From a candidate division LCP-89 bacterium B3_LCP (GTDB lineage Bacteria; Electryoneota; B3-LCP), in the NCBI GenBank assembly GCA_005223185.1, contig NJBN01000010.1:62001-126000 (forward strand): DNA of 64,000 bases. Reading direction: 5' to 3'. The notes beneath the pieces are model-generated. The model did not search any database. It was not told the DNA's origin and saw only the letters and a program-made list of their open reading frames with translations. A program made the translations under genes and the position numbers. Below are positions 19,452-28,143 of the stretch, piece by piece. Position 1 is the first letter of the stretch; every line of letters begins with the position of its first letter.

Positions 19452-20033
19452 ATGTCTCCCGCAACCCAGAAAACGACGCCCACTCACGCTAATGCTTTGG
19501 GCATGGTGGAATTCAATTCCATTGCTGTTGGCATAGAAGCCGCCGATGCCATGATGAAGATCAGCCAGGTGGATTTAGTCGTTGCCAAGACGATCTGTCC
19601 GGGTAAATTCATAGCCATGGTGCGTGGTGATACCGCTGCTGTGCGAGCTTCCGTGGAAGAAGGCAGAAGAGTCGGTGATATCGCTCAGGTCGCTGATTTC
19701 GTAATACCCAACGTGCATCCGGATGTCTTTCCCGCTCTCACTGCCGCAACGCCTCAACATAAAGTCAATGCGCTGGGTGTGGTGGAAACTTTTTCCGTGG
19801 CTTCCTGCATCCTGGCTGCTGATCGAGCCGCCAAGACTGCAAAAATCTCACTTATGGAGATTCGCCTGGGTATCGGCATCGGTGGCAAAGCATTCTTCAC
19901 TATGACCGGTGACGTTGCCGCAGTAAAATCCGCTCTCGAAGCCGGTGCTGCCGTAGCGCAAGATGAAGGTTTGTTGGTGCGTAAAGTGTTAATTCCACAA
20001 CCTAAAGAAGAAATCTTTAATTCACTTTCCTAA
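19452..20033 (+). CDS. Tandem BMC-domain shell protein, PduT-like
   Basis: A 193-residue protein with two BMC domains (about 14-95 and 103-185), each starting with the typical ALGMVEF / ALGVVET strand. It is strikingly like PduT: VDLVVAKTICPGKFIAMVRGD carries the cysteine that, in PduT, places a [4Fe-4S] cluster at the trimer pore (KTICPGKF). The second domain has MEIRLGIGIGGKAFFTMTGD. It is therefore probably a trimeric shell protein able to pass electrons or Fe-S clusters across the shell. It lies 52 bases after pduL and 4 bases before the next gene. No hexameric (BMC-H) or pentameric vertex gene is present here. Confidence 0.9.
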   Translation: MSPATQKTTPTHANALGMVEFNSIAVGIEAADAMMKISQVDLVVAKTICPGKFIAMVRGDTAAVRASVEEGRRVGDIAQVADFVIPNVHPDVFPALTAATPQHKVNALGVVETFSVASCILAADRAAKTAKISLMEIRLGIGIGGKAFFTMTGDVAAVKSALEAGAAVAQDEGLLVRKVLIPQPKEEIFNSLS

Positions 20034-20037
20034 AATC

Positions 20038-20469
20038 ATGAATTCTCTGTCGGAAGAACAAATTCGGGTTATCGCCAGGATCGCTATGGAAGAACTGGGA
20101 TCCGAAGCCACCCTGGAAAAGATGCGGGAAATCGTCGCCAAGGCTGCTGACGTCTTGGAACGCCAGGGACCGGTAAGTTATAAATCAGAACCGGTTGGAC
20201 GTTTCCTGGTTATCTGTATCTCGGACGATGGTCTGAAGAATTCGCGCACCTTATCAGAAGCATTAAAAGAGACCAACTGTCGAATAACCGAACGATTCGA
20301 AAGAAACCTTGCCGGATTCCACACGCTCTTAGCAGTAATTGATACCCAATCCTGTTCTCTGGATTTTGCCAGCCTTAAGGGAAAACTTGCCCAAGCGGGT
20401 AATGACGCCAAAATCCGCATTATTATCCAACCTGAAGATACTCTGCTGCTTGGATCAAAAGACGACTGA
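20038..20469 (+). CDS. Unknown protein linked to the microcompartment genes
   Basis: A 143-residue protein I do not recognise. The N-terminal 45 residues (SEEQIRVIARIAMEELG...LEKMREIVAKAADVLERQG) are predicted amphipathic helices of the sort used as encapsulation peptides or linkers. The rest alternates strands and helices (GRFLVICISDDGLKNSRTLSEALKE; HTLLAVIDTQ; KIRIIIQPEDTLLLG) like a small alpha/beta regulatory fold. It starts 4 bases after the shell gene and is followed by a terminator, so it is the last gene of the three-gene unit. It may be a cargo or targeting protein. Confidence 0.6.
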   Translation: MNSLSEEQIRVIARIAMEELGSEATLEKMREIVAKAADVLERQGPVSYKSEPVGRFLVICISDDGLKNSRTLSEALKETNCRITERFERNLAGFHTLLAVIDTQSCSLDFASLKGKLAQAGNDAKIRIIIQPEDTLLLGSKDD

Positions 20470-20492
20470 TGGTAGTTATCCTGAAGAAATCC

Positions 20493-20525
20493 GGTCGTTT
20501 TGCTTTATGCTTAACGACCTTTTTT
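20493..20525 (+). terminator. Terminator of the microcompartment operon
   Basis: GGTCGTT / AACGACC 7-bp stem followed by TTTTTT, 24 bases after the last gene. Confidence 0.8.
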
Positions 20526-20576
20526 AGTCGCTTCTCATCCAACGTTAAGATTATATTAAATGTACCTTTTGTGTCA

Positions 20577-20652
20577 TTCCGGAAGGGTTTTAACCCTATC
20601 CGGTGCGTAGCACTCTCCATTGGAGTCCTTCGGACCTAAGGAGAATCCAGTG
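20577..20652. repeat. Composite palindromic repeat region
   Basis: It contains CCGGA-AGGGTTTTAACCCTA-TCCGG (related to 41940-41979) followed by a degenerate copy of the CTCC-ATT-GGAG / GTCC-TTC-GGAC twin hairpin found at 27802 and 30768, closed by CACT / AGTG. Confidence 0.6.
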
Positions 20653-20727
20653 AAGGCTCTAATAGATCTTAACTGAAGTAGCATAAGCAGTTTCACACAT
20701 TTTAATCAAAAATAAAATATGGTATAA

Positions 20728-22509
20728 ATGCCATCCCCCTACGAAGAAGATGAAATAACCGGAAAAGCGTACGACGCCCGCCTCATGAAGAGGCTGTTGA
20801 AGTACGGTTCCCCCTACAAACTGCAACTTGTTGTCGGAGTTCTTTTGTTGCTTATTGTGTCCGGGCTTGAATTGGTGGGACCGTTACTCACCAAAAAAGC
20901 TGTGGACGTACATATCCCTGCAAAAGACATCAACGGGTTACTATTTATCCTGTTTCTTTATGCGCTTGTTCTGGCAGGTATCTTCATCGGGAGGTTCCTG
21001 CAGATATACATCACCAACTGGGTGGGGCAGAAGGTGATATTCGATATTCGCAGTCAGCTTTTCGACAAATTGACGCAACTGTCCATATCCTTTTTCGACC
21101 GTAACCCTGTCGGTCGCATCATGACCCGCATCTCTTCCGATGTCGATGTCTTGAACCAGATGTTCACCCAGGGGATTGTGGCGATTTTCGGCGATATTTT
21201 CATCCTGTTAGGCATCATCATAGTGATGTTGGTGCTAAATTGGAAGCTCGCTCTGGTCACATTCGCCGTTCTGCCCATACTTTTCTGGATCGCCTTCTGG
21301 TTCAAGATCAGAGTCAGGGATGCTTTCCGGGAAATGCGCCAGCGGCTTGCTTCAGTGAATTCCTACCTGCAGGAAAACATAATTGGGATGCGTATTGTCC
21401 AACTGTTTCGCAGAGAAAAGAAGAACTTAAACAGGTTCACCGATCTTAATGCAGCGCTGCTGGATTCTCACCTGCGCACCATCTTCTATTTCGCCGTCTT
21501 TTTCCCCAGTGTTGAATTGATATCTGCGGTTGCTGTCGCCTTAATACTCTGGACTGGTGGAGGTATGATTCTCCACGACGCGTTGACTCTGGGCAGTCTC
21601 ATAGCTTTTCTTCTCTACGCCGAACGATTTTACCGTCCCGTCCGCGATCTGGCAGAAAAGTATAATATTCTCCAGAGTGCTATGGCGTCCTCCGAACGGC
21701 TCTTCAAACTGCTCGACGAAGATCCCGAAATAAAAGACCCACCAGCGCCGGCTGATCTGAAATCGACAAATTCGTCCATCGAATTTATGAATGTGAGTTT
21801 TTCCTACACCGGGCGTGAAAAAGTCCTGCAGAACGTAAGTTTCAAAGTTGAACCGGGACAGACTGTTGCTGTGGTGGGCTATACCGGAGCGGGAAAGACT
21901 ACACTGGTAAATCTGCTTTCACGGTTTTACGATGTGCAGGAAGGGGAAATACTTCTTGGCGGGATGGACATTCGCAACATCAGACAATGTGATCTGCGTT
22001 CACAGCTTGGTGTTGTGCAGCAGGATGTATTTATTTTCGCCCGCAGTGTCGAAGAGAATATCCGCCTGGGAAGCCCCATCGAATCCGATAGAGTCAAACA
22101 AGCTGCCCTGGCTACCAATGTAAATCGCTTTGCGGATAAACTGCCTGATGGTTACGATACCAAGTTGGAAGAGAGAGGCGCCACACTATCTTCAGGAGAA
22201 CGTCAGCTTCTGGCTTTTGCCCGCGCTCTGGTTCACGATCCCCCCATCCTGATCCTCGATGAAGCAACCTCAGCGGTCGATACCCAAACCGAACTGCTCA
22301 TCCAGAAAGCAATCGCCAAATTACTGGAAGGGCGAACAGCTATTATAATTGCTCACCGCCTCTCGACCATCCAACATGCTGATAAAATACTGGTTCTCCA
22401 TGCCGGACAACTGCGGGAATCCGGCACACATCAAGAACTGCTACGCAAAAAAGGTTTATATCACCGCCTCTATCAATTGCAATATCAGGCTAACAGCGGC
22501 GCTTCTTAA
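20728..22509 (+). CDS. ABC exporter (fused membrane and ATPase domains)
   Basis: A 593-residue MsbA/Sav1866-type half transporter. Six transmembrane helices lie in residues about 30-320, with coupling-helix sequence RMRIVQLFRREKK-like. The ATPase follows: Walker A GYTGAGKTT (about 390), Q-loop VVQQDVFIF, signature LSSGERQLLAFARAL, Walker B ILILDEATSAVD and H-loop IAHRLSTI. It should work as a homodimer, exporting a lipid, peptide or drug; the substrate cannot be read. It is a single gene, convergent with the cold-shock gene. Confidence 0.92.
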   Translation: MPSPYEEDEITGKAYDARLMKRLLKYGSPYKLQLVVGVLLLLIVSGLELVGPLLTKKAVDVHIPAKDINGLLFILFLYALVLAGIFIGRFLQIYITNWVGQKVIFDIRSQLFDKLTQLSISFFDRNPVGRIMTRISSDVDVLNQMFTQGIVAIFGDIFILLGIIIVMLVLNWKLALVTFAVLPILFWIAFWFKIRVRDAFREMRQRLASVNSYLQENIIGMRIVQLFRREKKNLNRFTDLNAALLDSHLRTIFYFAVFFPSVELISAVAVALILWTGGGMILHDALTLGSLIAFLLYAERFYRPVRDLAEKYNILQSAMASSERLFKLLDEDPEIKDPPAPADLKSTNSSIEFMNVSFSYTGREKVLQNVSFKVEPGQTVAVVGYTGAGKTTLVNLLSRFYDVQEGEILLGGMDIRNIRQCDLRSQLGVVQQDVFIFARSVEENIRLGSPIESDRVKQAALATNVNRFADKLPDGYDTKLEERGATLSSGERQLLAFARALVHDPPILILDEATSAVDTQTELLIQKAIAKLLEGRTAIIIAHRLSTIQHADKILVLHAGQLRESGTHQELLRKKGLYHRLYQLQYQANSGAS

Positions 22510-22544
22510 AAAAACAGACCCATACTTCTCAGCATGAGTCTGTT
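22506..22544 (-). terminator. Terminator of the cold-shock gene (minus strand)
   Basis: AACAGAC-x-CAT / ATG-x-GTCTGTT stem followed on the minus strand by seven T residues, in the gap between the convergent ABC exporter and csp genes. Confidence 0.8.
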
Positions 22545-22592
22545 GATCTGAAAAAAACTACCTTGACTGGAGTACTTAGCCGGTGTCCCCCT

Positions 22593-22826
22593 CTATGCCG
22601 GTTCCAATTCCTCCGTCAAAGCCCCCTTCAGTTTTTTCACGTTAAATGCCTGTTGTCCTTTAGGACTATCCACCAGATCGAAAGATATTTCATCCCCCTG
22701 ATCGAGGACACGGTAGCCTTTTCCTTTGATAGAGGAGAAGTGTACGAAGATGTCCCTATCTCCCTCACCTTCAACGAAACCGTAACCTTTGTTCTTGCTG
22801 AACCACTTAACGATACCTGTTGCCAA
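22593..22826 (-). CDS. csp: Cold-shock domain protein
   Basis: A 77-residue single OB-fold, nucleic-acid-binding protein with RNP1 KGYGFVE and RNP2 DIFVHFS. It probably acts as an RNA chaperone. I place the start at the TTG at 22826 (protein beginning MATGIVKWF), because GGAGG lies 5 bases upstream and the family starts this way. A TTG four codons further upstream would place the ribosome site inside the gene. The last 10 residues extend beyond the usual CspA end. Confidence 0.93.
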   Translation of the reverse strand: MATGIVKWFSKNKGYGFVEGEGDRDIFVHFSSIKGKGYRVLDQGDEISFDLVDSPKGQQAFNVKKLKGALTEELEPA

Positions 22827-22956
22827 AATGACCTCCAAGGAAGTACTTTACAATTCGCAAATCATAACACGGATTAACCCGTTCCCCGCCAATATAGAAA
22901 GCTTTCCCATAATTGTCAACCAAATATTGCCTTTTTCAGAGGGGTACACAGGAGGT

Positions 22957-23172
22957 TCAAATAGGTATGATCTTAGAGTTAAGTTGCGCTTCTTCGGTAG
23001 CTTTATGAACGTCGTCTTTATAACTTTCGTCAAATTGTATCGCTAAACCACAGCCGGATTTACTATACTTCTTGCGAGGCACAGTTTCAAAAGGAATGCC
23101 CCGCCGTATCAAAACTTGCTCAGCCTGCATAACCGAACGCGTATCTTCAAAAATGGCTAAACAGTCCGTCAT
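22957..23172 (-). CDS. DUF3343 / putative Se/S carrier-like protein
   Basis: A 71-residue protein matching the DUF3343 (PF11823, Se/S carrier-like) pattern: an opening DCLAIFEDTRSVMQAEQVLIRRGIPFETVPRK and the single conserved cysteine C41 in SKSGCGLAIQF. Family knowledge: these proteins are proposed to handle reduced sulfur or selenium; direct proof is limited. The start is the ATG at 23172, overlapping the phosphorylase TGA (ATGA), with GGAAGG upstream. It is the only visible hint of selenium metabolism in the window and matters for the TGA-containing genes at 51-60 kb. Confidence 0.75.
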   Translation of the reverse strand: MTDCLAIFEDTRSVMQAEQVLIRRGIPFETVPRKKYSKSGCGLAIQFDESYKDDVHKATEEAQLNSKIIPI

Positions 23173-24503
23173 CCTTCCCACCGTTCTTCACCCTTCGTAG
23201 TAATTTTACTCAATATTAATGGTCTTTCCTCCGGAGGATCCGCGCATATATCAAATGCTGATTCAAGGTCAGGAACTACCGCATCCAGTTTTTCCTCCGT
23301 TGATGCGTAAAGCGATAATAAAGGATCACCTGAGGATACTTGGTCGCCGCGCTTCTTATGCAGATAAATACCAGCCTTATGATCTATTCCATCTTCCTTC
23401 GTCATCCGCCCCGCACCCAAATTCATAGCAGCTTGGCCAATAACTAAAGCGTCCACTTCATTGATATATCCGGAAGAAACCGCTTTCATTGTAAATTCAT
23501 ATTGAGCGTTCGGTACCTCAGTGTAATTTTCAATTACTCCAATGTCCCCATTCTGCCACTGGACGATCTCTGAAAATTTATCAAAACCTCTGCCGGATTC
23601 AAAGGACTCCTGTACTATCCCCCTTGCTTCGGAATAATCTCCCGCTTTACCAGCCAGCACTATCATCATCGCTGCTTCTGACAATGATAGTTCAACCAGA
23701 TCCTCCGGCTCTTCACTGCCGGTCAGTACATCCAGACATTCTTTAACCTCAATCCAATTACCGACCGCACGACCCAGCGGTTGATTCATATCGGTCAAGA
23801 GTGCAGTTATCTTCAGACCTAAGTTTTCGCCTATAGTCACTAAGTTTTGCGCCAGTTCACGCGCTTCGGAAATATCCTGATAAACCGCACCTCTGCCAAA
23901 TTTAACATCAAGCAAAAGAGCATTACTACCTTCAGCGACCTTCTTTGAAAGGATGCTGCTGCATATAAGGGGAACCGATTGCACTGTACCGGTAGCATCC
24001 CGAAGCGCATACAGCTTTCTATCCGCCGGTACGATCTCTTCCGATTGACCGATGAATGCGCATCCAATTTCTTCGACTTGCCTTTGGAATCTGTGTAAGT
24101 TTAAGTCCGTTTGAAATCCCGGTATCGATTCAAGTTTATCCAGTGTGCCGCCCGTATGTCCCAATCCTCTTCCCGACATCATGGGCACGGGCACACCCAA
24201 AGATGCAACTAACGGTGCAATAATCAGGGAAGCCTTGTCGCCCACACCGCCGGTGGAATGCTTATCGACCCTGAAACCGACCGAGCTGCCAAACTCCGCC
24301 TGGTCACCCGAAGCAATCATCGCTTGGGTTAGATTGACCGTCTCCCTTTGCGTCATCCCTTTGAGGCAGATCGCCATTAACAGAGCAGCCATCTGATAAT
24401 CAGGGATCTCGCCTGACACGTAATTATCGACAGCCCACCTGATCTCATCAGGATCAAGCTCGTTGCCATCTCTCTTCTTTTTTATTATATTCTGAACGCT
24501 CAT
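23169..24503 (-). CDS. Pyrimidine-nucleoside (thymidine) phosphorylase
   Basis: Phosphorolysis of pyrimidine nucleosides in salvage; 444 residues, the usual length. The signature is KHSTGGVGDKASLIIAPLVASLGVPVPMMSGRGLGHTGGTLDKLESIPGF (residues about 81-130), with helical N-terminal domain, VDNYVSGEIPDYQMAALLMAI and the phosphate-binding KHSTGG. The C-terminal domain carries HKKRGDQVSSGDPLLSLYA. DeoA and Pdp cannot be told apart safely. Its ATG overlaps the metH TGA and its own TGA overlaps the next ATG, so metH, this gene and the Se/S carrier gene form a coupled chain. Confidence 0.93.
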   Translation of the reverse strand: MSVQNIIKKKRDGNELDPDEIRWAVDNYVSGEIPDYQMAALLMAICLKGMTQRETVNLTQAMIASGDQAEFGSSVGFRVDKHSTGGVGDKASLIIAPLVASLGVPVPMMSGRGLGHTGGTLDKLESIPGFQTDLNLHRFQRQVEEIGCAFIGQSEEIVPADRKLYALRDATGTVQSVPLICSSILSKKVAEGSNALLLDVKFGRGAVYQDISEARELAQNLVTIGENLGLKITALLTDMNQPLGRAVGNWIEVKECLDVLTGSEEPEDLVELSLSEAAMMIVLAGKAGDYSEARGIVQESFESGRGFDKFSEIVQWQNGDIGVIENYTEVPNAQYEFTMKAVSSGYINEVDALVIGQAAMNLGAGRMTKEDGIDHKAGIYLHKKRGDQVSSGDPLLSLYASTEEKLDAVVPDLESAFDICADPPEERPLILSKITTKGEERWEG

Positions 24504-26914
24504 GCTTTTCCATTTAGAAGAAGATCTATGATTTTGACAGCTTCCATGGCGTCTTTACCATAGCCGTCAGCGCCAATTTCATCGGAAAATGATTTATTGA
24601 CTACAGCCCCTCCCACGATCACCTTGGCGGGAATGCCCGCTTCTCTCATATCATGAACCACTCTGCCCATCTCTACCATCGTAGTGGTCATTAACGCTGA
24701 TAACCCCACGAATTTCGCCTTTTCCTCTGCGGCAGCTTCGATGATAACACGTGTGTTTACGTTCTTCCCTAAGTTGATCACTTCGTAGCCGTAATTTTCC
24801 AGGACCACCGCCACGATGTTCTTACCGATGTCGTGGACGTCACCCTTCACGGTGGCTAAAATTATCTTCCCCCGGTTGTGAGCTTCACCCGCTGGAAATA
24901 GCTCTTTAAGCCGTTTGAAGGCATCCTGCATAGTCTCTGCGGCTAAGATCACTTGTGGCAGGAAGAATTCCCGCTTATCATATCTCCTGCCGACTTCCTG
25001 CAAGGCGGGAATCAATACCTTCTCATTTAATCCCAACGCTTCCCATCCTTCGTTTAAAGCTTGATCTATCAGCTCTAAGATCATCTCCCTGTTCCCATAG
25101 AGGATGGTATCATAAAGACGATCCTTCAGAGGTCTCGAATCAATCGCTGCTTTGGCTTTTTCCTCCTCCACATGTCCATAGTTTGATATGAACTTCTTTG
25201 CCGCTCTGTCCCTGTTCAGCAGTACGTTGGCAGCATCGATAGTCTGCCTGGCAGATTCGCTGAATGGGTTGAGTATCGGCAGATCGAGACCGTTCTGTAA
25301 TGCCATCGACAGAAACGTGCGGTTTAGTAACGCCCGGTTAGGTAGCCCGTATGACACGTTCGACACACCCATAACAGTGGCGACGCCGACTTGCTCGTGG
25401 ATCATTCGTAGCGTTCGCAACGATTCCGCTGACCTTTTTGGCTCCGCCGAAATCGTTAGCGTCAGAGGATCGATAAATATATCTTCATGGCGTAAACCGA
25501 TTTCCAGCCCGCGTCTGACGATTTTCTGAGCTAATTTCAATCGCTCTTCAGCAGTCTCTGGAATGCCGTTTTCATCCAGTGTAAGACCCAATACCGCCGC
25601 TCCGAAATGCTTGGCTAACGGGAGTATCTGATCTAACTTATCATCCTCAGCCGTGGTGGAATTTATTAATGGTTTCCCCTCTATCTCCTCCAAGGCGACT
25701 CTGATTGCTTCCGGATTCGAGGAATCGATGCAAATGGGCAAGTTGACCGCTTGCTGAACGACCTTTATTACCTGCCGCATAGTTTCCGGTTCGTTGATGC
25801 CCGGAACTCCTACATTAATATCTAAAACGTCAGCTCCCGCCTTGGCTTGTTCGATTGCTTCCTGGCGTACCAGATGGAATTTCCCTTCTCGAAGTTCAGC
25901 CCGCAGTTTCTTTCGCCCTGTGGGATTAATCCGTTCACCGATCATTCGTATGGGTTGATCCGCGCATATTTCAATTGTGCAGTCGCGGGACGATAATCGC
26001 GATCTGCACCTGTCGCGCTTGCGAATTAAAGGCTTCAGACCTTGTATGGCATCGGAGATAGCCTTAATGTGCGTGGGTCCGGCGCCGCAGCAGGCGCCTA
26101 TGACGTTTACACCGGCGGCAACGAATTTTTTGGCATATTTGGCAAGATGTTCAGGTGATGCAGGGAAACAGGTTCGTCCCTCTTCGATGCGAGGCATACC
26201 GGCATTGGGTTCTACTACGAGAGGTAAGGTCGTCTTCCGTCGCACCAGATTGATTGCATCGAAAATCTCCTCCGGACCGGTCGAACAGTTGATCCCAAAC
26301 GCATCGGCATCCAGAGCTTCAAAAACGGTGAGTGCAGTCAGCGGATCCGTGCCGGTTACAGTATTGCGACCATCTGCAAAAGTCATCTGGGCTATAATAG
26401 GACCATCGAAATTGTGCCTCGCTGCCATCATGGCAGCCCGCGCCTCGCGAATATCCGACATCGTCTCTATAATCAGCAGGTCAACATCCGCGCCAGCCAG
26501 CGCTTTGACCTGGCCTGCAAAGGTATGGTATGCCGGAGCAAAATCCAGTTTCCCCACCGGTTTTAGATACTTACCACACGGTCCAATACAACCCGCCACC
26601 CAGGTATCCGAATTCTTAGCAGCCCGCCGGGCAATTTTGACGGCTTGCTCATTTATGACCTTCGCTTTGCTTCCCAGATTATATTCATCCAATTTAATAC
26701 TGGTGCCGCCAAACGTGTTGGTGAGGATAATCTTTGAACCCGCCTGGACGAATTCTCTGTGTGCCTGTTCCACAACGTCAGACCGGACGAGATTGAACTC
26801 CTCCGGCGCTTGGCCAATGCCTAAGCCCCGTGCTTGCAGTAACGTCCCCATCCCTCCATCAAGGATGATTATCTCCCGTTCTGTGCGGTCTAAAAATTCC
26901 TGTCGTGTAACCAC
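24500..26914 (-). CDS. metH: Cobalamin-dependent methionine synthase lacking the activation domain
   Basis: An 804-residue protein. The Hcy-binding barrel (about 1-290) has LDGGMGTLLQARGLG and the zinc cysteines in GINCSTGPEEI and VIGACCGAGPTHI. The pterin-binding domain (about 320-570) has ERINPTGRKKL and DVLDINVGVPG. The cobalamin cap and Rossmann domain (about 590-804) carry GDVHDIGKNIVAVVLENYGYEV and VIVGGAVVNKSFSDEIGADGYGKDA. E. coli MetH is about 1227 residues; the C-terminal AdoMet activation domain is missing here and is encoded as a separate protein just upstream. The start is GTG preceded by GGAAGTG. It makes methionine from methyl-tetrahydrofolate. Confidence 0.96.
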   Translation of the reverse strand: MVTRQEFLDRTEREIIILDGGMGTLLQARGLGIGQAPEEFNLVRSDVVEQAHREFVQAGSKIILTNTFGGTSIKLDEYNLGSKAKVINEQAVKIARRAAKNSDTWVAGCIGPCGKYLKPVGKLDFAPAYHTFAGQVKALAGADVDLLIIETMSDIREARAAMMAARHNFDGPIIAQMTFADGRNTVTGTDPLTALTVFEALDADAFGINCSTGPEEIFDAINLVRRKTTLPLVVEPNAGMPRIEEGRTCFPASPEHLAKYAKKFVAAGVNVIGACCGAGPTHIKAISDAIQGLKPLIRKRDRCRSRLSSRDCTIEICADQPIRMIGERINPTGRKKLRAELREGKFHLVRQEAIEQAKAGADVLDINVGVPGINEPETMRQVIKVVQQAVNLPICIDSSNPEAIRVALEEIEGKPLINSTTAEDDKLDQILPLAKHFGAAVLGLTLDENGIPETAEERLKLAQKIVRRGLEIGLRHEDIFIDPLTLTISAEPKRSAESLRTLRMIHEQVGVATVMGVSNVSYGLPNRALLNRTFLSMALQNGLDLPILNPFSESARQTIDAANVLLNRDRAAKKFISNYGHVEEEKAKAAIDSRPLKDRLYDTILYGNREMILELIDQALNEGWEALGLNEKVLIPALQEVGRRYDKREFFLPQVILAAETMQDAFKRLKELFPAGEAHNRGKIILATVKGDVHDIGKNIVAVVLENYGYEVINLGKNVNTRVIIEAAAEEKAKFVGLSALMTTTMVEMGRVVHDMREAGIPAKVIVGGAVVNKSFSDEIGADGYGKDAMEAVKIIDLLLNGKA

Positions 26915-26926
26915 TATTTCACTTCC

Positions 26927-27541
26927 TTAAGCTATGGGTTTGGCGCCTATAATGGCGGAAACTGATTTCTCAGGTATCATCAGGTAGCTATCAGTCAGTT
27001 GAATGCCTATTTGCTCCACCTGCAGACTGCCTAATAGTTCGGATTGTGCAGATATATGCCAATCTCCGTAACCGGGACTGTATCTTTTCGTCGTTGAAAG
27101 TCCCTGCTCACGCGCAAATCCGATGATCCTCTTGTTTAATTCTGCCATTGTTGCTTCAGCTGCTTCAGCACCGTAAGCATTGAGTAAAAAGGCTCTGGTC
27201 ATATCATCCGATTCGCTAAGCCGTGCGACTTCCCTATCTAAGCCCGGTCCTATGGTAACCGCTGCTAAATACAAACCGCTGCAGCCCTCCATCCAATTGA
27301 ATGCCTTACTGCTATTAATGCTGAACGATCCTTCCAACTCTATTATATTTGGTGGTATTAATTCGGCTGGCTTATAATCATAGACTGCTTTTGGAGTGCA
27401 GATTTCTTGACCGCAGAGTATCATCTCATCCACCAGTTTCTGCATGTTCTCCGGGATGCCGTCCGTTTTCCCTTTGAATCCCATCCTCGAATGGACATGT
27501 TTCAGGTCTGGTTCGCTCTTAAGATCAGTGATTATTTCCAT
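26927..27541 (-). CDS. Stand-alone MetH activation domain protein
   Basis: A 204-residue protein matching the AdoMet-binding reactivation domain of MetH: the core RYSPGYGDWHISAQSELLGSL and the end LTDSYLMIPEKSVSAIIGAK are its signature. It would rebind MetH when cob(II)alamin forms and allow reductive methylation from S-adenosylmethionine. It lies 12 bases upstream of metH, so the two halves are made together. Such split MetH systems are known in several phyla. It might also serve the separate corrinoid protein at 9.4-10.1 kb, which lacks a nearby RamA-type activator; that is speculation. Confidence 0.9.
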   Translation of the reverse strand: MEIITDLKSEPDLKHVHSRMGFKGKTDGIPENMQKLVDEMILCGQEICTPKAVYDYKPAELIPPNIIELEGSFSINSSKAFNWMEGCSGLYLAAVTIGPGLDREVARLSESDDMTRAFLLNAYGAEAAEATMAELNKRIIGFAREQGLSTTKRYSPGYGDWHISAQSELLGSLQVEQIGIQLTDSYLMIPEKSVSAIIGAKPIA

Positions 27542-27801
27542 GATTTATAATTCAAATATATAGGAGCGCTTCTGTACGCCCCGGTTATATTCACGAAATT
27601 TGGGCTCTTAAAGTTTGCGCTGATTGTTGAAGAATGAATTTAACCGTCATAATGGCAAAAATCAAGGAAAATAAATGTGAAAAGGAGTGCACCATGCCGT
27701 TTCACTGTTGTGTTAGGCATGCCTTCGGGGTCTTGTCAGTCCGTCAACCGACGGACGTAAAGGTTTTGAGCATCCCGCTTGAGCGGGATAGCATAAAATT
27801 A

Positions 27802-27843
27802 GCCCGGAAATTCTCCATAGGAGTCCTTCGGACATTTCCGGGC
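27802..27843. repeat. Three-way-junction repeat (family B), copy 1
   Basis: The 42-base element has outer stem GCCCGGAAAT / ATTTCCGGGC enclosing two hairpins, CTCC-ATA-GGAG and GTCC-TTC-GGAC. Copy 2 at 30768 has the outer stem changed on both sides (CCCGGGAAT / ATTCCCGGG), a compensatory change. Confidence 0.85.
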
Positions 27844-27942
27844 GGCGTAAGGATATTTATTCAAAAGCCATTAGGGAATCGTGACCTGATGCTGTTTAAT
27901 AGTAGGGGTCGCCCCAGACCCCGACGGTTCATTTTCACAGTT

Positions 27943-27976
27943 GCGTCAGGTCCTTAGCGAAGCGGAGACCTGACGC
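27943..27976. repeat. GCGTCAGGTC inverted-repeat element, copy 2
   Basis: The outer stem GCGTCAGGTC / GACCTGACGC is kept exactly, with a short interior (CTTAGCGAAGCGGA) unlike copies 1 and 3. Confidence 0.8.
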
Positions 27977-28059
27977 TTACTAATCATTTTTTAAATATTG
28001 CTACAGAAATACTGTCAGATGCTAAAATACACCTCGGGCAAAAACCCTACATATTTAAC

Positions 28060-28088
28060 TTGTCTTTCTGGCAGCGCTTTGATATATT
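28060..28088 (+). promoter_or_regulatory. Promoter of the ABC-2 transporter operon
   Basis: TTGTCT at 28060-28065, 17-base spacer and TATATT at 28083-28088, about 55 bases before the ATPase start at 28144. Confidence 0.65.
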
Positions 28089-28143
28089 AGCTCAAATAAT
28101 ACTTCCCAAAACGTTTACTGGTTCTCACCCTTTTGGATCATTC

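Larger units (their letters stand above)
27542..28059. other. Intergenic region with palindromic repeats
   Basis: About 600 bases separate the split-MetH operon from the next ABC genes. I see no credible gene. It holds several hairpins: TCCGTCAACCGACGGA, ATCCCGCTTGAGCGGGAT, the twin-hairpin element at 27802-27843, GGGGTCGCCCCAGACCCC and the GCGTCAGGTC element at 27943-27976. Confidence 0.75.

Noticed and set aside
27634-27957. Open frame of 107 codons in the intergenic region
   Set aside because: It runs through several palindromic repeats, has no recognisable domains and no ribosome site; treated as chance.
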